From Thiomargarita sp. (GTDB taxonomy: Bacteria; Pseudomonadota; Gammaproteobacteria; Beggiatoales; Beggiatoaceae), in the NCBI GenBank assembly GCA_020718845.1, contig DYRG01000008.1:20155-84154 (forward strand): 64,000 nt of DNA, in the 5' to 3' direction. The position numbers were made by a program, and so were the translations under genes. Position 1 is the stretch's first letter; the number at the start of each line of letters is the position of its first letter. Shown in pieces: positions 39,242-48,430 of this stretch. The notes below the pieces were generated by a model. The model did not search any database, was not told where the DNA came from, and was given only the letters and a program-made list of their open reading frames with translations.

Positions 39242-39982
39242 TTAAATGCGTTGTCTCACTGCTTCAAATAAACAAATACCTGCGGCGACAGAAACGTTAA
39301 GGCTTTCAACTTTGCCTAACATGGGGATTTTAACTAACAAATCACAGTGTTCGCGGGTCAAACGGCGCAAACCTTTTTCTTCCGCGCCCAAAATGAGTGC
39401 CATTTTACCCCGTAAATTGGTTTCGTAGAGGGATTTTTGCGCTTCGCCCGCCAAACCAACTAATTGTACGCCATGTTCTTGCAAATTACGCAAACATCTT
39501 GCTAAATTAGTCACTTGCACTAAAGGAACGGTTTCTGCTGCGCCGCTGGCGATTTTTCGCACCGTTGGGGTCAAACCGACCGCTCGATCTTGAGGAATAA
39601 TCACCGCCAACACGCCCGCCGCATCGGCACTTCGCAAACAAGCCCCTAAATTATGTGGGTCTTGCACACCATCGAGAATTAATAATAAAGGATTTTCAAC
39701 AGTTTGTAATGTTTCGTACAACCAATTTTCTTGAATCGCTTGAGCAACTTTGCAACATGCCGCCACGCCTTGATGTGTTGCATTATCGGTTAATTTATCG
39801 AGAGTTTTACGATTAACTCTTTGAATTGAAAGGCTTTGTTCTTCCGCTAAATTAACTAATTGACCCACCCGCGCATCATGGCGTTCGTCATCGACAAATA
39901 ACGTCAAAATTCGGCTGAAATCAGTTTGAATTAAATGTTGAACCGCGTGCAAACCCACGATCCACTCTTCTTTTTTACGCAT
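39242..39982 (-). CDS. rlmB: 23S rRNA (guanosine-2'-O)-methyltransferase RlmB
   Basis: 246 residues. SpoU/TrmH family: N-terminal substrate-binding domain, then SPOUT motifs LILDGVQDPHNLGACLRSADAAG, ILGAEEKGLRRL and ESLNVSVAAGICLFEA. Modifies G2251 in E. coli 23S rRNA. Its stop is only two bases from the gspD start, so gspD is probably co-transcribed with it. Confidence 0.95.
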   Translation of the reverse strand: MRKKEEWIVGLHAVQHLIQTDFSRILTLFVDDERHDARVGQLVNLAEEQSLSIQRVNRKTLDKLTDNATHQGVAACCKVAQAIQENWLYETLQTVENPLLLILDGVQDPHNLGACLRSADAAGVLAVIIPQDRAVGLTPTVRKIASGAAETVPLVQVTNLARCLRNLQEHGVQLVGLAGEAQKSLYETNLRGKMALILGAEEKGLRRLTREHCDLLVKIPMLGKVESLNVSVAAGICLFEAVRQRI

Positions 39983-40147
39983 CTTTTTATCTCAATCTAA
40001 ATTCCAAAACAGTAACACGTTTTGCATAAAAAATTAAGCAATTTGTTTTGAAGACGTGATTTTAAGTGGGTAATTGTTTAGAATTGAGAAAAAGTTCAAA
40101 TCAAAGCTGGTCATACAAATAACCATTTTTAATAAAAACATATCTCT

Positions 40148-42610
40148 CTATAAAGCTCTTAATAAAGCAGTGGGTGATTGCTTTAATAAATGAAATAGGG
40201 CTGGCAATGCAGAAATGCTCACAATTAAACCGCCCCCAATAACGCCAATTAACCAAAGTTCAAATGAAGGAAATAAAGGAATTTCTAATAACCATTTTCC
40301 TATTGCCCATTCTAAACTTCCCGCAATGCTTGCCGCTAAGAAACCCGCTAAACTTCCAATCAATGCAAATTCAGATAATGCTCCCGATAATATCTGCCAA
40401 CGACTTGCGCCAAGTGTCCGTAAAATCGCGCTTTCTTGTCGACGTTGTAATTGCATCAATTGTAATAATGCGTAAAGAACGGTAATCCCCGCTGCAACGC
40501 TTAATAAAAATACTAATTCAATCGCTTGACTGGCTTGAGATAATAAACTTCTTACTCGTTCTAACATTAAATTTACATTTATTAATGAAATGCTTGGAAA
40601 AGATTTAACTAATTCTTTCAGAAATACAGATTGTTCAGCAGGTAAATAGAAACTTGCAATATAAGTCATCGGTACATTTTTTAAAGCGTCGGGATTTGTA
40701 ATCACAAAAAAATTCACTTGAAATGAATCCCAACGTAGTTTTCTCAAACTCCTAACTTGTAAAGAAATTTCCTCACCACCACTACTAAATTGTAATGAAT
40801 CACCAATTTTGATATTTAATAACTCTGCAATACCATTTTCTATAGAAGTTTCAGGAATTTGATTTGACCACCAATCGCCTTGAATTAAATCATTTCCAAT
40901 CGGTAATTGTTCTGTCCACGACAAATTAAATGCTCGACCCACCAAACGTTTTGCTCTGACATTACTAAAATCATCTGAAGAAATAGGTTTATTATTTATT
41001 TTAGTCAAATGCGCTGGCAACATTGGATAAAAGGGTACTTTTAAATTTTTTTCTTCAAAAAGTTTCTTAATATTTTCTATGTCATTTGGTTGAATATTTG
41101 CAACAAAATAATTGGGCGTTTTCTCAGGTAATTGGGTTTGCCATGTTTTCAATAAATCGTGCTGTACAAATGTCAATAATAACAACACCATAAAACTCAA
41201 TCCAAAACTGGTTAATTGCACGGTGCTATTAGTTGGATAACGCGCTAAATTTGCAATTCCAAATCGCCACCACCAACCACTTTTAAAACGCAACGGATTT
41301 AAGAGTTTTATTAACAACCATGAAATAGTCAATAAAAGCAAGATGCTCCCTAATAAACCAACCAACATAATGAGCGTTGCTTTAAAAGAACTGCTTTGCG
41401 CAAACATTAAGATAATTAACGTCATCAAACCTAAGAAAATACTCAAAAAATGATTTGGTGTGCTATCGGCTTGTCTTCTTAATAAATGTAATGGGGGAAT
41501 ATGAGTAATTCCTAACAACGCTGGCAAAGCAAAACCAATTAACATTAACCACGCGCTGAGAAATCCTAAAATAAAAGGAAAAATCGGAGGATTGGGTAAA
41601 GATTTAGAAAACAAATTACCTAAAATTATCACCAAACTTTCTTGAATAAAAAATCCTAAAATAACCCCAATTAAACCTGTTAAAAATCCTAATATAATTA
41701 AATAGTTAAAATATATTTTTCGTAATATTGGCATTGTCATTCCTAAACAACGTAACAGTGCAACTTTATCGATTTGTTTAGTTGAAAAATAACGGGCACT
41801 CGCAGCAACCGCTGCACCACTTAATAACAAGGTACATAATGCGGCAAAACTTAAAAATTGCTCAGTTTGAGTTAAGCCAGTTTTTAATTGACCGACAGTA
41901 TCTTGAAAGGTTTGAAGTTGAAAATCTGCTTGATTTTTTTCTTCAACAAATTTTTGAAAGGAAGTTAAAGCATTTTTTTCACCCATTAATAATAAACGAC
42001 GTGCGACTCGACTACCAGCTCCTAATAATCCACTTTGTTCTAAATCGTGCTCATTCATTAAAACACGAGGAGCTAATTGCATCCAATCATTTCCTCGATC
42101 AGGTTCGTATTTCAAAATATGAGCTATTTGAAAAGTTTTCTTTCCCAAATGTAAAATATCACCGAGTTTTAATGACAAATCATTTAATAACTTTTCTTCA
42201 ACCCAAACTGTGCCATTTTCTGGGGTGCTTTTTATAATGCCTGTTTCGATTTCTAATTCTCCAATTAAAGGATAATTATTTGAAACTGATTTTATTTCAC
42301 ATAATAAAGTGTCATCATTATTAGTCATTACCATGCTACGAAAGCTGACCGTTTGCGTTGTTTTCAAACCTAAACTTTTCGCTTGTTTTTCTAATTCATT
42401 GAGAGGAAAACGATAAGAAACTACTGCCAAATCTCCACCTAAAACTTCACTGGCTTGTAAAAGAATTTTGTTTTGCAAACGCGATGAAAATAAATTTACC
42501 GCACTTAGTGCCGTGATTGCTAAAATTAGAGCAACTACTAATACTCGTATGTCTTTGGATTGCCAATCTTTTTTGAGCAATCGCCATGCAAATTGAAAAG
42601 CATTAATCAT
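40148..42610 (-). CDS. FtsX-type ABC transporter permease (YbbP-like)
   Basis: 820 residues. N-terminal membrane helix (about 23-45), a MacB-like periplasmic domain, a first FtsX domain (about 255-375), further central helices (about 385-480), a second periplasmic region, and a last FtsX domain (about 690-815) with LRTLGASRWQILSGALSEFALIGSLAG. This is the ten-helix YbbP/LolC-related layout, probably lipid or lipoprotein handling. No ATPase partner (YbbA/LolD-like) is adjacent in the window. Confidence 0.85.
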   Translation of the reverse strand: MINAFQFAWRLLKKDWQSKDIRVLVVALILAITALSAVNLFSSRLQNKILLQASEVLGGDLAVVSYRFPLNELEKQAKSLGLKTTQTVSFRSMVMTNNDDTLLCEIKSVSNNYPLIGELEIETGIIKSTPENGTVWVEEKLLNDLSLKLGDILHLGKKTFQIAHILKYEPDRGNDWMQLAPRVLMNEHDLEQSGLLGAGSRVARRLLLMGEKNALTSFQKFVEEKNQADFQLQTFQDTVGQLKTGLTQTEQFLSFAALCTLLLSGAAVAASARYFSTKQIDKVALLRCLGMTMPILRKIYFNYLIILGFLTGLIGVILGFFIQESLVIILGNLFSKSLPNPPIFPFILGFLSAWLMLIGFALPALLGITHIPPLHLLRRQADSTPNHFLSIFLGLMTLIILMFAQSSSFKATLIMLVGLLGSILLLLTISWLLIKLLNPLRFKSGWWWRFGIANLARYPTNSTVQLTSFGLSFMVLLLLTFVQHDLLKTWQTQLPEKTPNYFVANIQPNDIENIKKLFEEKNLKVPFYPMLPAHLTKINNKPISSDDFSNVRAKRLVGRAFNLSWTEQLPIGNDLIQGDWWSNQIPETSIENGIAELLNIKIGDSLQFSSGGEEISLQVRSLRKLRWDSFQVNFFVITNPDALKNVPMTYIASFYLPAEQSVFLKELVKSFPSISLINVNLMLERVRSLLSQASQAIELVFLLSVAAGITVLYALLQLMQLQRRQESAILRTLGASRWQILSGALSEFALIGSLAGFLAASIAGSLEWAIGKWLLEIPLFPSFELWLIGVIGGGLIVSISALPALFHLLKQSPTALLRAL

Positions 42611-42719
42611 GTTAATTTATCACTATAATGTAATGTATAAAAATAGGAAAAGGTTTAAAGAAAAGAATGTTTTTAAGGAAAGAAAAAAACGACGGTATTA
42701 ATAAATTGTTTTTAAATAA

Positions 42720-42750
42720 AAACCTGCACAGCTTTTAAACTGGCAGGTTT
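42720..42750 (-). terminator. Hairpin terminator of dnaN
   Basis: AAACCTGC (42720) pairs with GCAGGTTT (42743-42750), extended by CAG/CTG with one bulged A. It lies 17 bases past the dnaN stop; on the minus strand TTTATTT follows. Confidence 0.7.
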
Positions 42751-42766
42751 ATGTTGTGAAAAGAAA

Positions 42767-43888
42767 TTACAAACGAACGGGCATTACAACATAAGTGTAA
42801 TTTGATTCACCACTTGGAATGAATAAAGTTGCACTTCCTACATCACGAAAGGCTAATTCAACTTCACTGGTATCAATGACATTTGTGGTATCTGACAAAT
42901 AAGAAACATTAAAACCAATTTCTAATGGTTCTTTATCATATTCAACATCGATACTTTCTTCAGCTTCTTCACCTTCAAATTGAGCAATAATTTTGAGGAC
43001 GTTGTTTTCAAGCGCCATACGAACAGTTTTGAATTTTTCTTGCGTCATAATTGCAGCACGTTTTAACGCTTGAGAAAGCGCTTGCGTTTGAACACTTAAA
43101 CGATAACTACAATTCTCAAGATTTGGAACAACTGTCGCATAATCTGGATAACGTCCATCAATCAATTTTGATGTTAATGTAACCCCTTGCATTTCAAAGC
43201 GAATGAATTTCTTGTTCAAATACACAGAAATGCTATCACTACCTGCTTCTGCTAAACGTTTGTTTAATTCAAGCGCGGTTTTACGAGGCACAATTGATTG
43301 AACACTTTCCTCAACATTTAATGCCATCGGTAATTTCACCCATGCTAAACGATGACCATCCGTTGCAACCACGTTCAAACCATCCTGTTTTGCATCAAAT
43401 AAAACCCCGTTCAAATAATAACGTGCATCATTGACAGCCATTGCAAAAGCGGTGCGATCTAATGCATCTTTAATAAAGTTTGCAGGCATTTGAAAGTCGG
43501 GGTTTTCTAATCCTTCTTCTAATCGGCATGGGAAATCCATTTTGTTATAAGAAGATAACGTAAAACGGCTTTTACCTGATTTAACGACCACCTTATTCGT
43601 TTCTTCATTGTGATCTAATTGAATTACCGCATTATTAGAAAACGATTTACAAATGTTTAATAATTTGTGCGCAGGCACTGCAAACGCCATATCACTTTCT
43701 GGTTGATTAGTGAGTTCTTTGTTTGCAATAACCTCAATTTCACCATCTGTCGTTGTTAAACGCAAAAAGTTGCCTTCCGTTTCAATTAATACAAATTCTA
43801 AAATAGGCAAAACGTATTTCTTTTCAACGATACCTGTAACTCGTTGTAATACTGGCAAAAAATCTTCGCGTGAAATATCTAACATCAT
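42767..43888 (-). CDS. dnaN: DNA polymerase III sliding clamp (beta subunit)
   Basis: 373 residues. Three clamp domains; seen: PAHKLLNICKSF, YYLNGVLFDAK, VATDGHRLAW, LIDGRYPDYATVVP and the C-terminal VVMPVRL. The frame can start at a TTG seven codons earlier; the ATG at 43888 (or the next ATG at 43885) matches the family N-terminus better. It is not next to dnaA, recF or gyrB, unlike the usual origin cluster. Confidence 0.95.
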   Translation of the reverse strand: MMLDISREDFLPVLQRVTGIVEKKYVLPILEFVLIETEGNFLRLTTTDGEIEVIANKELTNQPESDMAFAVPAHKLLNICKSFSNNAVIQLDHNEETNKVVVKSGKSRFTLSSYNKMDFPCRLEEGLENPDFQMPANFIKDALDRTAFAMAVNDARYYLNGVLFDAKQDGLNVVATDGHRLAWVKLPMALNVEESVQSIVPRKTALELNKRLAEAGSDSISVYLNKKFIRFEMQGVTLTSKLIDGRYPDYATVVPNLENCSYRLSVQTQALSQALKRAAIMTQEKFKTVRMALENNVLKIIAQFEGEEAEESIDVEYDKEPLEIGFNVSYLSDTTNVIDTSEVELAFRDVGSATLFIPSGESNYTYVVMPVRL

Positions 43889-43939
43889 AAGGATTGATCC
43901 CGTTGGCAAAAAAATGATCTATTATAACAAATTAGTTCG

Positions 43940-45283
43940 TTACTCATCTTTGTCTTTCCAGAGTTTTTCCCACCAATTATTATTATCAGGTTCATCAATG
44001 GGTTGTGATGGAAACTCAACTTTCTTTTGAACTTCATTAATGTCCCAACCCGTCAAAGCAGATAAGGTTTGAACCTCTTTTTTCAAACGATCTGTCAAAC
44101 GTTTACGATAATCTTTTGCAGCCGCACAATTCATTTCTCCTTTCCAAGCATGACGTAAAACATAACGCCCTTGAAAGTTATCTCGATCAGCGGTTTCTTG
44201 AAATACTAAATCTTCAGGAAAATTCTCTGCGTTGTAACGAACGTGCAAACGACTTACAAATACGTTTTTAGCGGGCGTATTTATTTTTGCCATTTCTTTA
44301 TTATCATTTAACCAAAATACACCAAGTTTTCTCAATTCATCTGAAGAAAGCGGGTCGGCTGCACAAGGATCACACCAATTCATATCCCACGCATATTCTA
44401 AAAATACTGCTTTCATGTTTTCTTTTTTAACTTGCGTATCAAATAACGCTTTGTAGAAATCCCCAAATTCGTTTTTGATATACACGGGAACATCCATGTT
44501 GCTCGGTAATTTGATGGTTCGATAATTCGTAGTTTCTACCCGACCTTTTGAGGTTAAAGCATACACAAACAAATCCTGAGTTCCTTCCGAATTAACCGTT
44601 CCTAAACGAATTGGCAACATAAACTTTGGAGATTCATACGCAACTTGAATCGGACGCAAATAATTAAAACCCAATTTGCTTTGTTCAGTTACATTCACTT
44701 TTGCCACAAAAAACTTCATATTCTGTCTAATGTAACTTCCCAAAACTTCTTCTGCACCGTCAGGAATTTTGTAATCGTTATCTTTTAACCAATTTGTTAA
44801 ACCGTCACTTTCTTCCGCTGAGAGAATTAAAATATCATATTCTCCAATCGTATAACTCGCTTCGATTTTAACTTTGTAATCCTTTTTTGCGCCACTTCTT
44901 TCAGCAAATTCTAATTTAGGAGCAGCAGCAGTTGGTGCAGGCATTCCTTTGTATTTTCTATGTTCTGCACAAGGATTTTCATCAAAGTATTCGACCAAAC
45001 GTGGTGCAGTGTAAGCATCTAAATGATCTAGACTTTTTTTGTCACCGATATTAACTTGGCTTTTCTTTAAAACCACTGGAACGGGAATTACCACTGCAAA
45101 TTCTTTCATTTCTCCTTTGAAATCATTTGCCATTGTTAAAACCGTTTTATCATCTTGTCGAGCTAAAACAACTTGAGAGGCTTTATTAAATAACTTAGCA
45201 TCCCCTTTTGCAACATAAAATCCACAAAATGCTATTACTTGTTGATTAAAAATTAAAAGCGATAAAAGAATAAAAAAGCGCAT
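43940..45283 (-). CDS. DUF2330-containing exported protein
   Basis: 447 residues. Signal peptide (about 1-18, ending near IAFCGFYVAKG), then a DUF2330-type beta-rich domain with QVVLARQDDKTVLTMANDFKG, EFAVVIPVPVVL, YFDENPCAEH and WDMNWCDPCAADPLSSDEL; six or more cysteines suggest disulfides in the periplasm. The ATG at 45283 has GGAGG six bases upstream and shares its A with the stop of the RnfD-like gene, so the pair is translationally coupled. Function unknown. Confidence 0.82.
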   Translation of the reverse strand: MRFFILLSLLIFNQQVIAFCGFYVAKGDAKLFNKASQVVLARQDDKTVLTMANDFKGEMKEFAVVIPVPVVLKKSQVNIGDKKSLDHLDAYTAPRLVEYFDENPCAEHRKYKGMPAPTAAAPKLEFAERSGAKKDYKVKIEASYTIGEYDILILSAEESDGLTNWLKDNDYKIPDGAEEVLGSYIRQNMKFFVAKVNVTEQSKLGFNYLRPIQVAYESPKFMLPIRLGTVNSEGTQDLFVYALTSKGRVETTNYRTIKLPSNMDVPVYIKNEFGDFYKALFDTQVKKENMKAVFLEYAWDMNWCDPCAADPLSSDELRKLGVFWLNDNKEMAKINTPAKNVFVSRLHVRYNAENFPEDLVFQETADRDNFQGRYVLRHAWKGEMNCAAAKDYRKRLTDRLKKEVQTLSALTGWDINEVQKKVEFPSQPIDEPDNNNWWEKLWKDKDE

Positions 45284-46071
45284 TACATCCTCCAATCATA
45301 AGGTTGAGCAGGAAACCATTTGTCTAATAACGGAATCCATAACGAAAAAAACGCCAATGACCATAACAAACCATTGGTTCTAAATAATACAAATTGCACA
45401 AAACCAGCACCGATTGCAACTAAAAAAGCTAAAATGATTCTTCCAATTCTGGAATTAGGGGTCATTTTAGGGTCAGAAATCATAAAAAAGCTAAACAACA
45501 GAAACGTCCCATTTTGCATTTGATGGAAAGGAATTGTTAAAGGATCACCTAACCATAAAGCACGTCCAAAAAACACCATTCCATAAAAAATTAAGAAAGC
45601 AATTACAATATCACTTCTTAACGCTTTATAAACAACCCATCCTCCCAAACACGCTAAGCTAAATCCAAATAAAGCAACATTTCCCCATTGTCCCGTAGAA
45701 ACCCAGATTTTTCCAGAAATCAGCATCATGATAATAATACCAAAATTACTTGGATTAAAAAGATGTTTTTCTTTCCAACGAAAGGCAAATTTGCTTACAA
45801 TAGTTAAAACTGCTGCAAAGATCAATAACCAAATTTCTTCTGCACGAATAAGCAAACTTAATGACAAGCCAGAAATGAGCGCGCTTTTAGGTTCAAAAGA
45901 AGGTAATTCTAAGGCTTTTGTTAAAATGTATTGCGTTAATAATGCACTACCCGTTAAAATGCCCACTTCAAACCAACTTATATCAAATTGTAACCATCCA
46001 ATTCCGTAAATTAATAAAAGAATTTGAATCGTCATTTGATAGAAACGTGGATCATTATTGAGGTAGTGCAT
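45283..46071 (-). CDS. RnfD/NqrB-like integral membrane protein
   Basis: 262 residues with about 8-9 membrane helices. The HLFNPSNFGIIIMML and FFMISDPKMTPNSRIGR segments follow the NQR2/RnfD family pattern (TDP-x-T-x-P motif). I do not see the S-G-A-T flavinylation motif, so covalent FMN is doubtful. No other rnf/nqr genes are present; the partner is the overlapping DUF2330 protein. Likely a stand-alone family member with an unknown redox or structural role. Confidence 0.75.
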   Translation of the reverse strand: MHYLNNDPRFYQMTIQILLLIYGIGWLQFDISWFEVGILTGSALLTQYILTKALELPSFEPKSALISGLSLSLLIRAEEIWLLIFAAVLTIVSKFAFRWKEKHLFNPSNFGIIIMMLISGKIWVSTGQWGNVALFGFSLACLGGWVVYKALRSDIVIAFLIFYGMVFFGRALWLGDPLTIPFHQMQNGTFLLFSFFMISDPKMTPNSRIGRIILAFLVAIGAGFVQFVLFRTNGLLWSLAFFSLWIPLLDKWFPAQPYDWRM

Positions 46072-46122
46072 TATTTTTTTCCGTTGAAAGACGGGTCGTT
46101 TATTGTAACAGGATTTAAAGAA

Positions 46123-46557
46123 ATGCGTTTATGGTCAATTCACCCTAAGTATTTGGATAGTAAAGGATTAGTTGCGTTATGGCGAGAAACCTTGTTAGCC
46201 CAAAAAGTGTTAATGAAACAAACCAAAGGGTATCAAAATCATCCACAATTGGCGCGTTTCAAACTCGCAACTTCTCCCTTAAATGCGATTGCGGCGTATT
46301 TGAAAGTGATTGCGCAAACGGCTGATTTTAGAGGATATAATTTTAATGCGAGCAAAATCATTGAAACCCCAGAACATTCTTTTTTAAACGTTACAAAAGG
46401 GCAATTGTTATTTGAGAAACAACATTTGATCGACAAACTAAAAAACCGTGATCAAAAATGGTTAAAAACTTTAGAGCAACAATCTGATTGGGAAGTTCAT
46501 CCGTTATTTCAAATCGTTGAAGGAAATATTGAATACTGGGAAAAAGGTCATCAATGA
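46123..46557 (+). CDS. Pyrimidine-dimer glycosylase/endonuclease V-like protein
   Basis: 145 residues. MRLWSIHPKYLDSKGLVALWRETLLAQKVL, GYQNHPQLARF, NAIAAYLKVI and RGYNFNASKI follow the pattern of the Pyr_excise (T4 DenV-type) family and its bacterial relatives. It would excise UV photoproducts or act as an AP lyase; activity is inferred. The ATG at 46123 has AGGA 8 bases upstream and gives the family N-terminus; the longer frame from 46024 runs into the divergent gene. Confidence 0.7.
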   Translation: MRLWSIHPKYLDSKGLVALWRETLLAQKVLMKQTKGYQNHPQLARFKLATSPLNAIAAYLKVIAQTADFRGYNFNASKIIETPEHSFLNVTKGQLLFEKQHLIDKLKNRDQKWLKTLEQQSDWEVHPLFQIVEGNIEYWEKGHQ

Positions 46558-46602
46558 ATTTTCTTATTGATCTAAAAGAAAACTCATTGATTTTATTGAA
46601 AT

Positions 46603-47517
46603 TTATATATTATGAGGATTGTTATAATGACCACAATATTGACGAGCAAAATTGAGCAACTCATCCATTGCACGCAAACGAAATTTTTGTTTTTGATGAA
46701 CGAAAGAAAACGGACGTTCTAAAGGGGGATCAAGTGGAATGGAATATAACGTGCCGAGTTGTAATTCTTTTTGCAAAGTTGCTCGAGATAAAATACTCAC
46801 GCCCATGCCCGCTTCGACCGCGCCTTTAATTGCCTCTGGACTTCCTAACTCCATGACTATATTGAGATTACAATGCGGAATATCGGCTTGATGCAAATAT
46901 TCATTAATCACTTCGCGTGTTCCCGAACCTTCTTCACGAGAAATAAAGGGTTCGGTAAAGAAATCATGCACCGATACTTTCTTTAATTTTGAGAAACGAT
47001 GCTCTGGAGAAACCACCGCCACTAATTGATCCATACGACATAATTCTAATGATAAACTTTTATTATTAACGGGTGCTTCCACCACGCCCAAATCAATAAT
47101 GTTATCCTCAACCATTGCAACAATGCCGTCAGTATTTGAAACCTTTAAGCGAATTCTTACATCAGGATATTTACGTTTAAAATCACCAAGTAACGCGGGC
47201 AACATATATTCAGCAATCGTAGTACTTGCTCCCAATACTAAAACGCCACTAATATCACCCGTTAATTCTTTGACGGCGTTTTCCATTTCAGCATAATGGG
47301 CAAAGATTTCCTCTGCAAATTCAAATACGCGCTGACCAACAGTTGTTAAACTAATTCGATTATGCGTTCGATCAAACAAACGAGTGTTGAAATATTCCTC
47401 AAGTTGGCGAACTTGAAATGTCACGGCGGGTTGCGTCATATGCAAGGCATCGGCAGCCTTGGTGAAACTCAGCAAACGGGCGACGGTGTGAAAAACTTGC
47501 AAACGGCGGTCAGCCAT
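46603..47517 (-). CDS. LysR-family transcriptional regulator
   Basis: 304 residues. N-terminal winged helix (about 1-60: FHTVARLLSFTKAADALHMTQPAVTFQVRQLEEYFNTRLFDR) and a two-lobed effector domain (about 90-295; GASTTIAEYMLP, ISREEGSGTREV, GMGVSILS) in the CysL/CbbR-like branch. AGGAGG lies about 11 bases before the ATG. Targets are unknown. A 29-bp repeat lies about 40 bases upstream and recurs upstream of the antitoxin gene. Confidence 0.9.
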   Translation of the reverse strand: MADRRLQVFHTVARLLSFTKAADALHMTQPAVTFQVRQLEEYFNTRLFDRTHNRISLTTVGQRVFEFAEEIFAHYAEMENAVKELTGDISGVLVLGASTTIAEYMLPALLGDFKRKYPDVRIRLKVSNTDGIVAMVEDNIIDLGVVEAPVNNKSLSLELCRMDQLVAVVSPEHRFSKLKKVSVHDFFTEPFISREEGSGTREVINEYLHQADIPHCNLNIVMELGSPEAIKGAVEAGMGVSILSRATLQKELQLGTLYSIPLDPPLERPFSFVHQKQKFRLRAMDELLNFARQYCGHYNNPHNI

Positions 47518-47558
47518 ACAATTATTGCCTCCTGATATTTTATTTTTTGTGGACTTAC

Positions 47559-47587
47559 GCTATATCTAAAAACACTAATATATCATA
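47559..47587. repeat. 29-bp direct repeat, copy 1
   Basis: Starts gctatatctaaaaacacta; identical over 29 bases to 48245-48273 in the same orientation. It lies between the LysR gene and the end of vapC. Confidence 0.95.
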
Positions 47588-47590
47588 ATT

Positions 47591-47992
47591 TTATAATGAA
47601 ATGATATTAAAACCTGCTTGGCTAAAATGTTTATCAAACGTTAAAACATCATTAAGTTTCATTTCACGCATCACAACAAAAGAAACACAATCTACTAATC
47701 CCCATGTTTTATCTTGATGTAATGCGAATAATTGACAAGCCTTTTGAAATATTATTGCATTAAGATGTATTAAATTAACTTCAGATGAATTTTCAAAATA
47801 ATTAATGAGTTGCATGGCTTCTTTTCTAAAATTTTTTGCAAGCGCATTACCAATTTCTAATAATACACAATCTGTTATAACAACGGGTTGATTTTCTATC
47901 AGATGAGAAAGCCGTAAAGCAGTTTGATGATATTGATCTTTTTCATTGATTAATGCAATTAAAAAACTAGTATCAATAAACTTAGCTTTCAA
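47591..47992 (-). CDS. vapC: PIN-domain toxin, VapC-like
   Basis: 133 residues. PIN ribonuclease fold with acidic residues D7 (FIDTSF), E46 (LLEIGNA), D101 (VDCVSF) and D120 (TFDKHF). VapC toxins cleave RNA, often tRNA or rRNA; the target here is unknown. It overlaps the upstream antitoxin gene by 11 bases. The cassette lies between two identical 29-bp repeats. Confidence 0.88.
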   Translation of the reverse strand: MKAKFIDTSFLIALINEKDQYHQTALRLSHLIENQPVVITDCVLLEIGNALAKNFRKEAMQLINYFENSSEVNLIHLNAIIFQKACQLFALHQDKTWGLVDCVSFVVMREMKLNDVLTFDKHFSQAGFNIISL

Positions 47993-48227
47993 TGTATTTT
48001 TCTCCCCTTAAATAATCATCGATATTATTGGCAAAATCAGTAGGTGCTTGAATTTTGATATTTCTAAGCTGCCCCATCAAACTGGGTTTATTTTGCATAG
48101 ATGATTGAAAAGACTGAATAAAAAACAAAAGAGCTTGTTCTAACACTTTTTTATTATCGATAATGCCGCTAATATTTTTAGCTGTTTCAATAAGTTGCTC
48201 ATCGATAAGAGTATCCACTTGCACCAT
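47982..48227 (-). CDS. vapB: Antitoxin of the PIN toxin, VapB-like
   Basis: 81 residues. The N-terminal TLIDEQLIETAKNISGI-type stretch fits a ribbon-helix-helix or related DNA-binding antitoxin; the C-terminal half (IKIQAPTDFANNIDDYL) would wrap the toxin. GAGG lies five bases before the ATG. The assignment depends mainly on gene order and overlap with vapC; the exact antitoxin class is unsure. Confidence 0.75.
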   Translation of the reverse strand: MVQVDTLIDEQLIETAKNISGIIDNKKVLEQALLFFIQSFQSSMQNKPSLMGQLRNIKIQAPTDFANNIDDYLRGEKYIES

Positions 48228-48244
48228 GACCGCCTCGCTGGGTA

Positions 48245-48273
48245 GCTATATCTAAAAACACTAATATATCATA
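48245..48273. repeat. 29-bp direct repeat, copy 2
   Basis: Perfect copy of 47559-47587, 686 bp away, located just upstream of the vapB start on the minus strand. Confidence 0.95.
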
Positions 48274-48430
48274 TCACATTCTAAAATTTTTGAAATACTC
48301 TATTAATTTCATTTATGAATTAAAATCGCTGTAAAATAAAATCTTCATTGAATATGTTAAAGTGTCTGTAATGTTCTTGAAAAATAACTATACTCTAATT
48401 GTAGCATCCATTTTTCAAAAGGAGATTTTT

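Noticed and set aside
47559..48273. CRISPR array
   Set aside because: Only two repeats 686 bp apart that enclose coding genes; no regular spacers.
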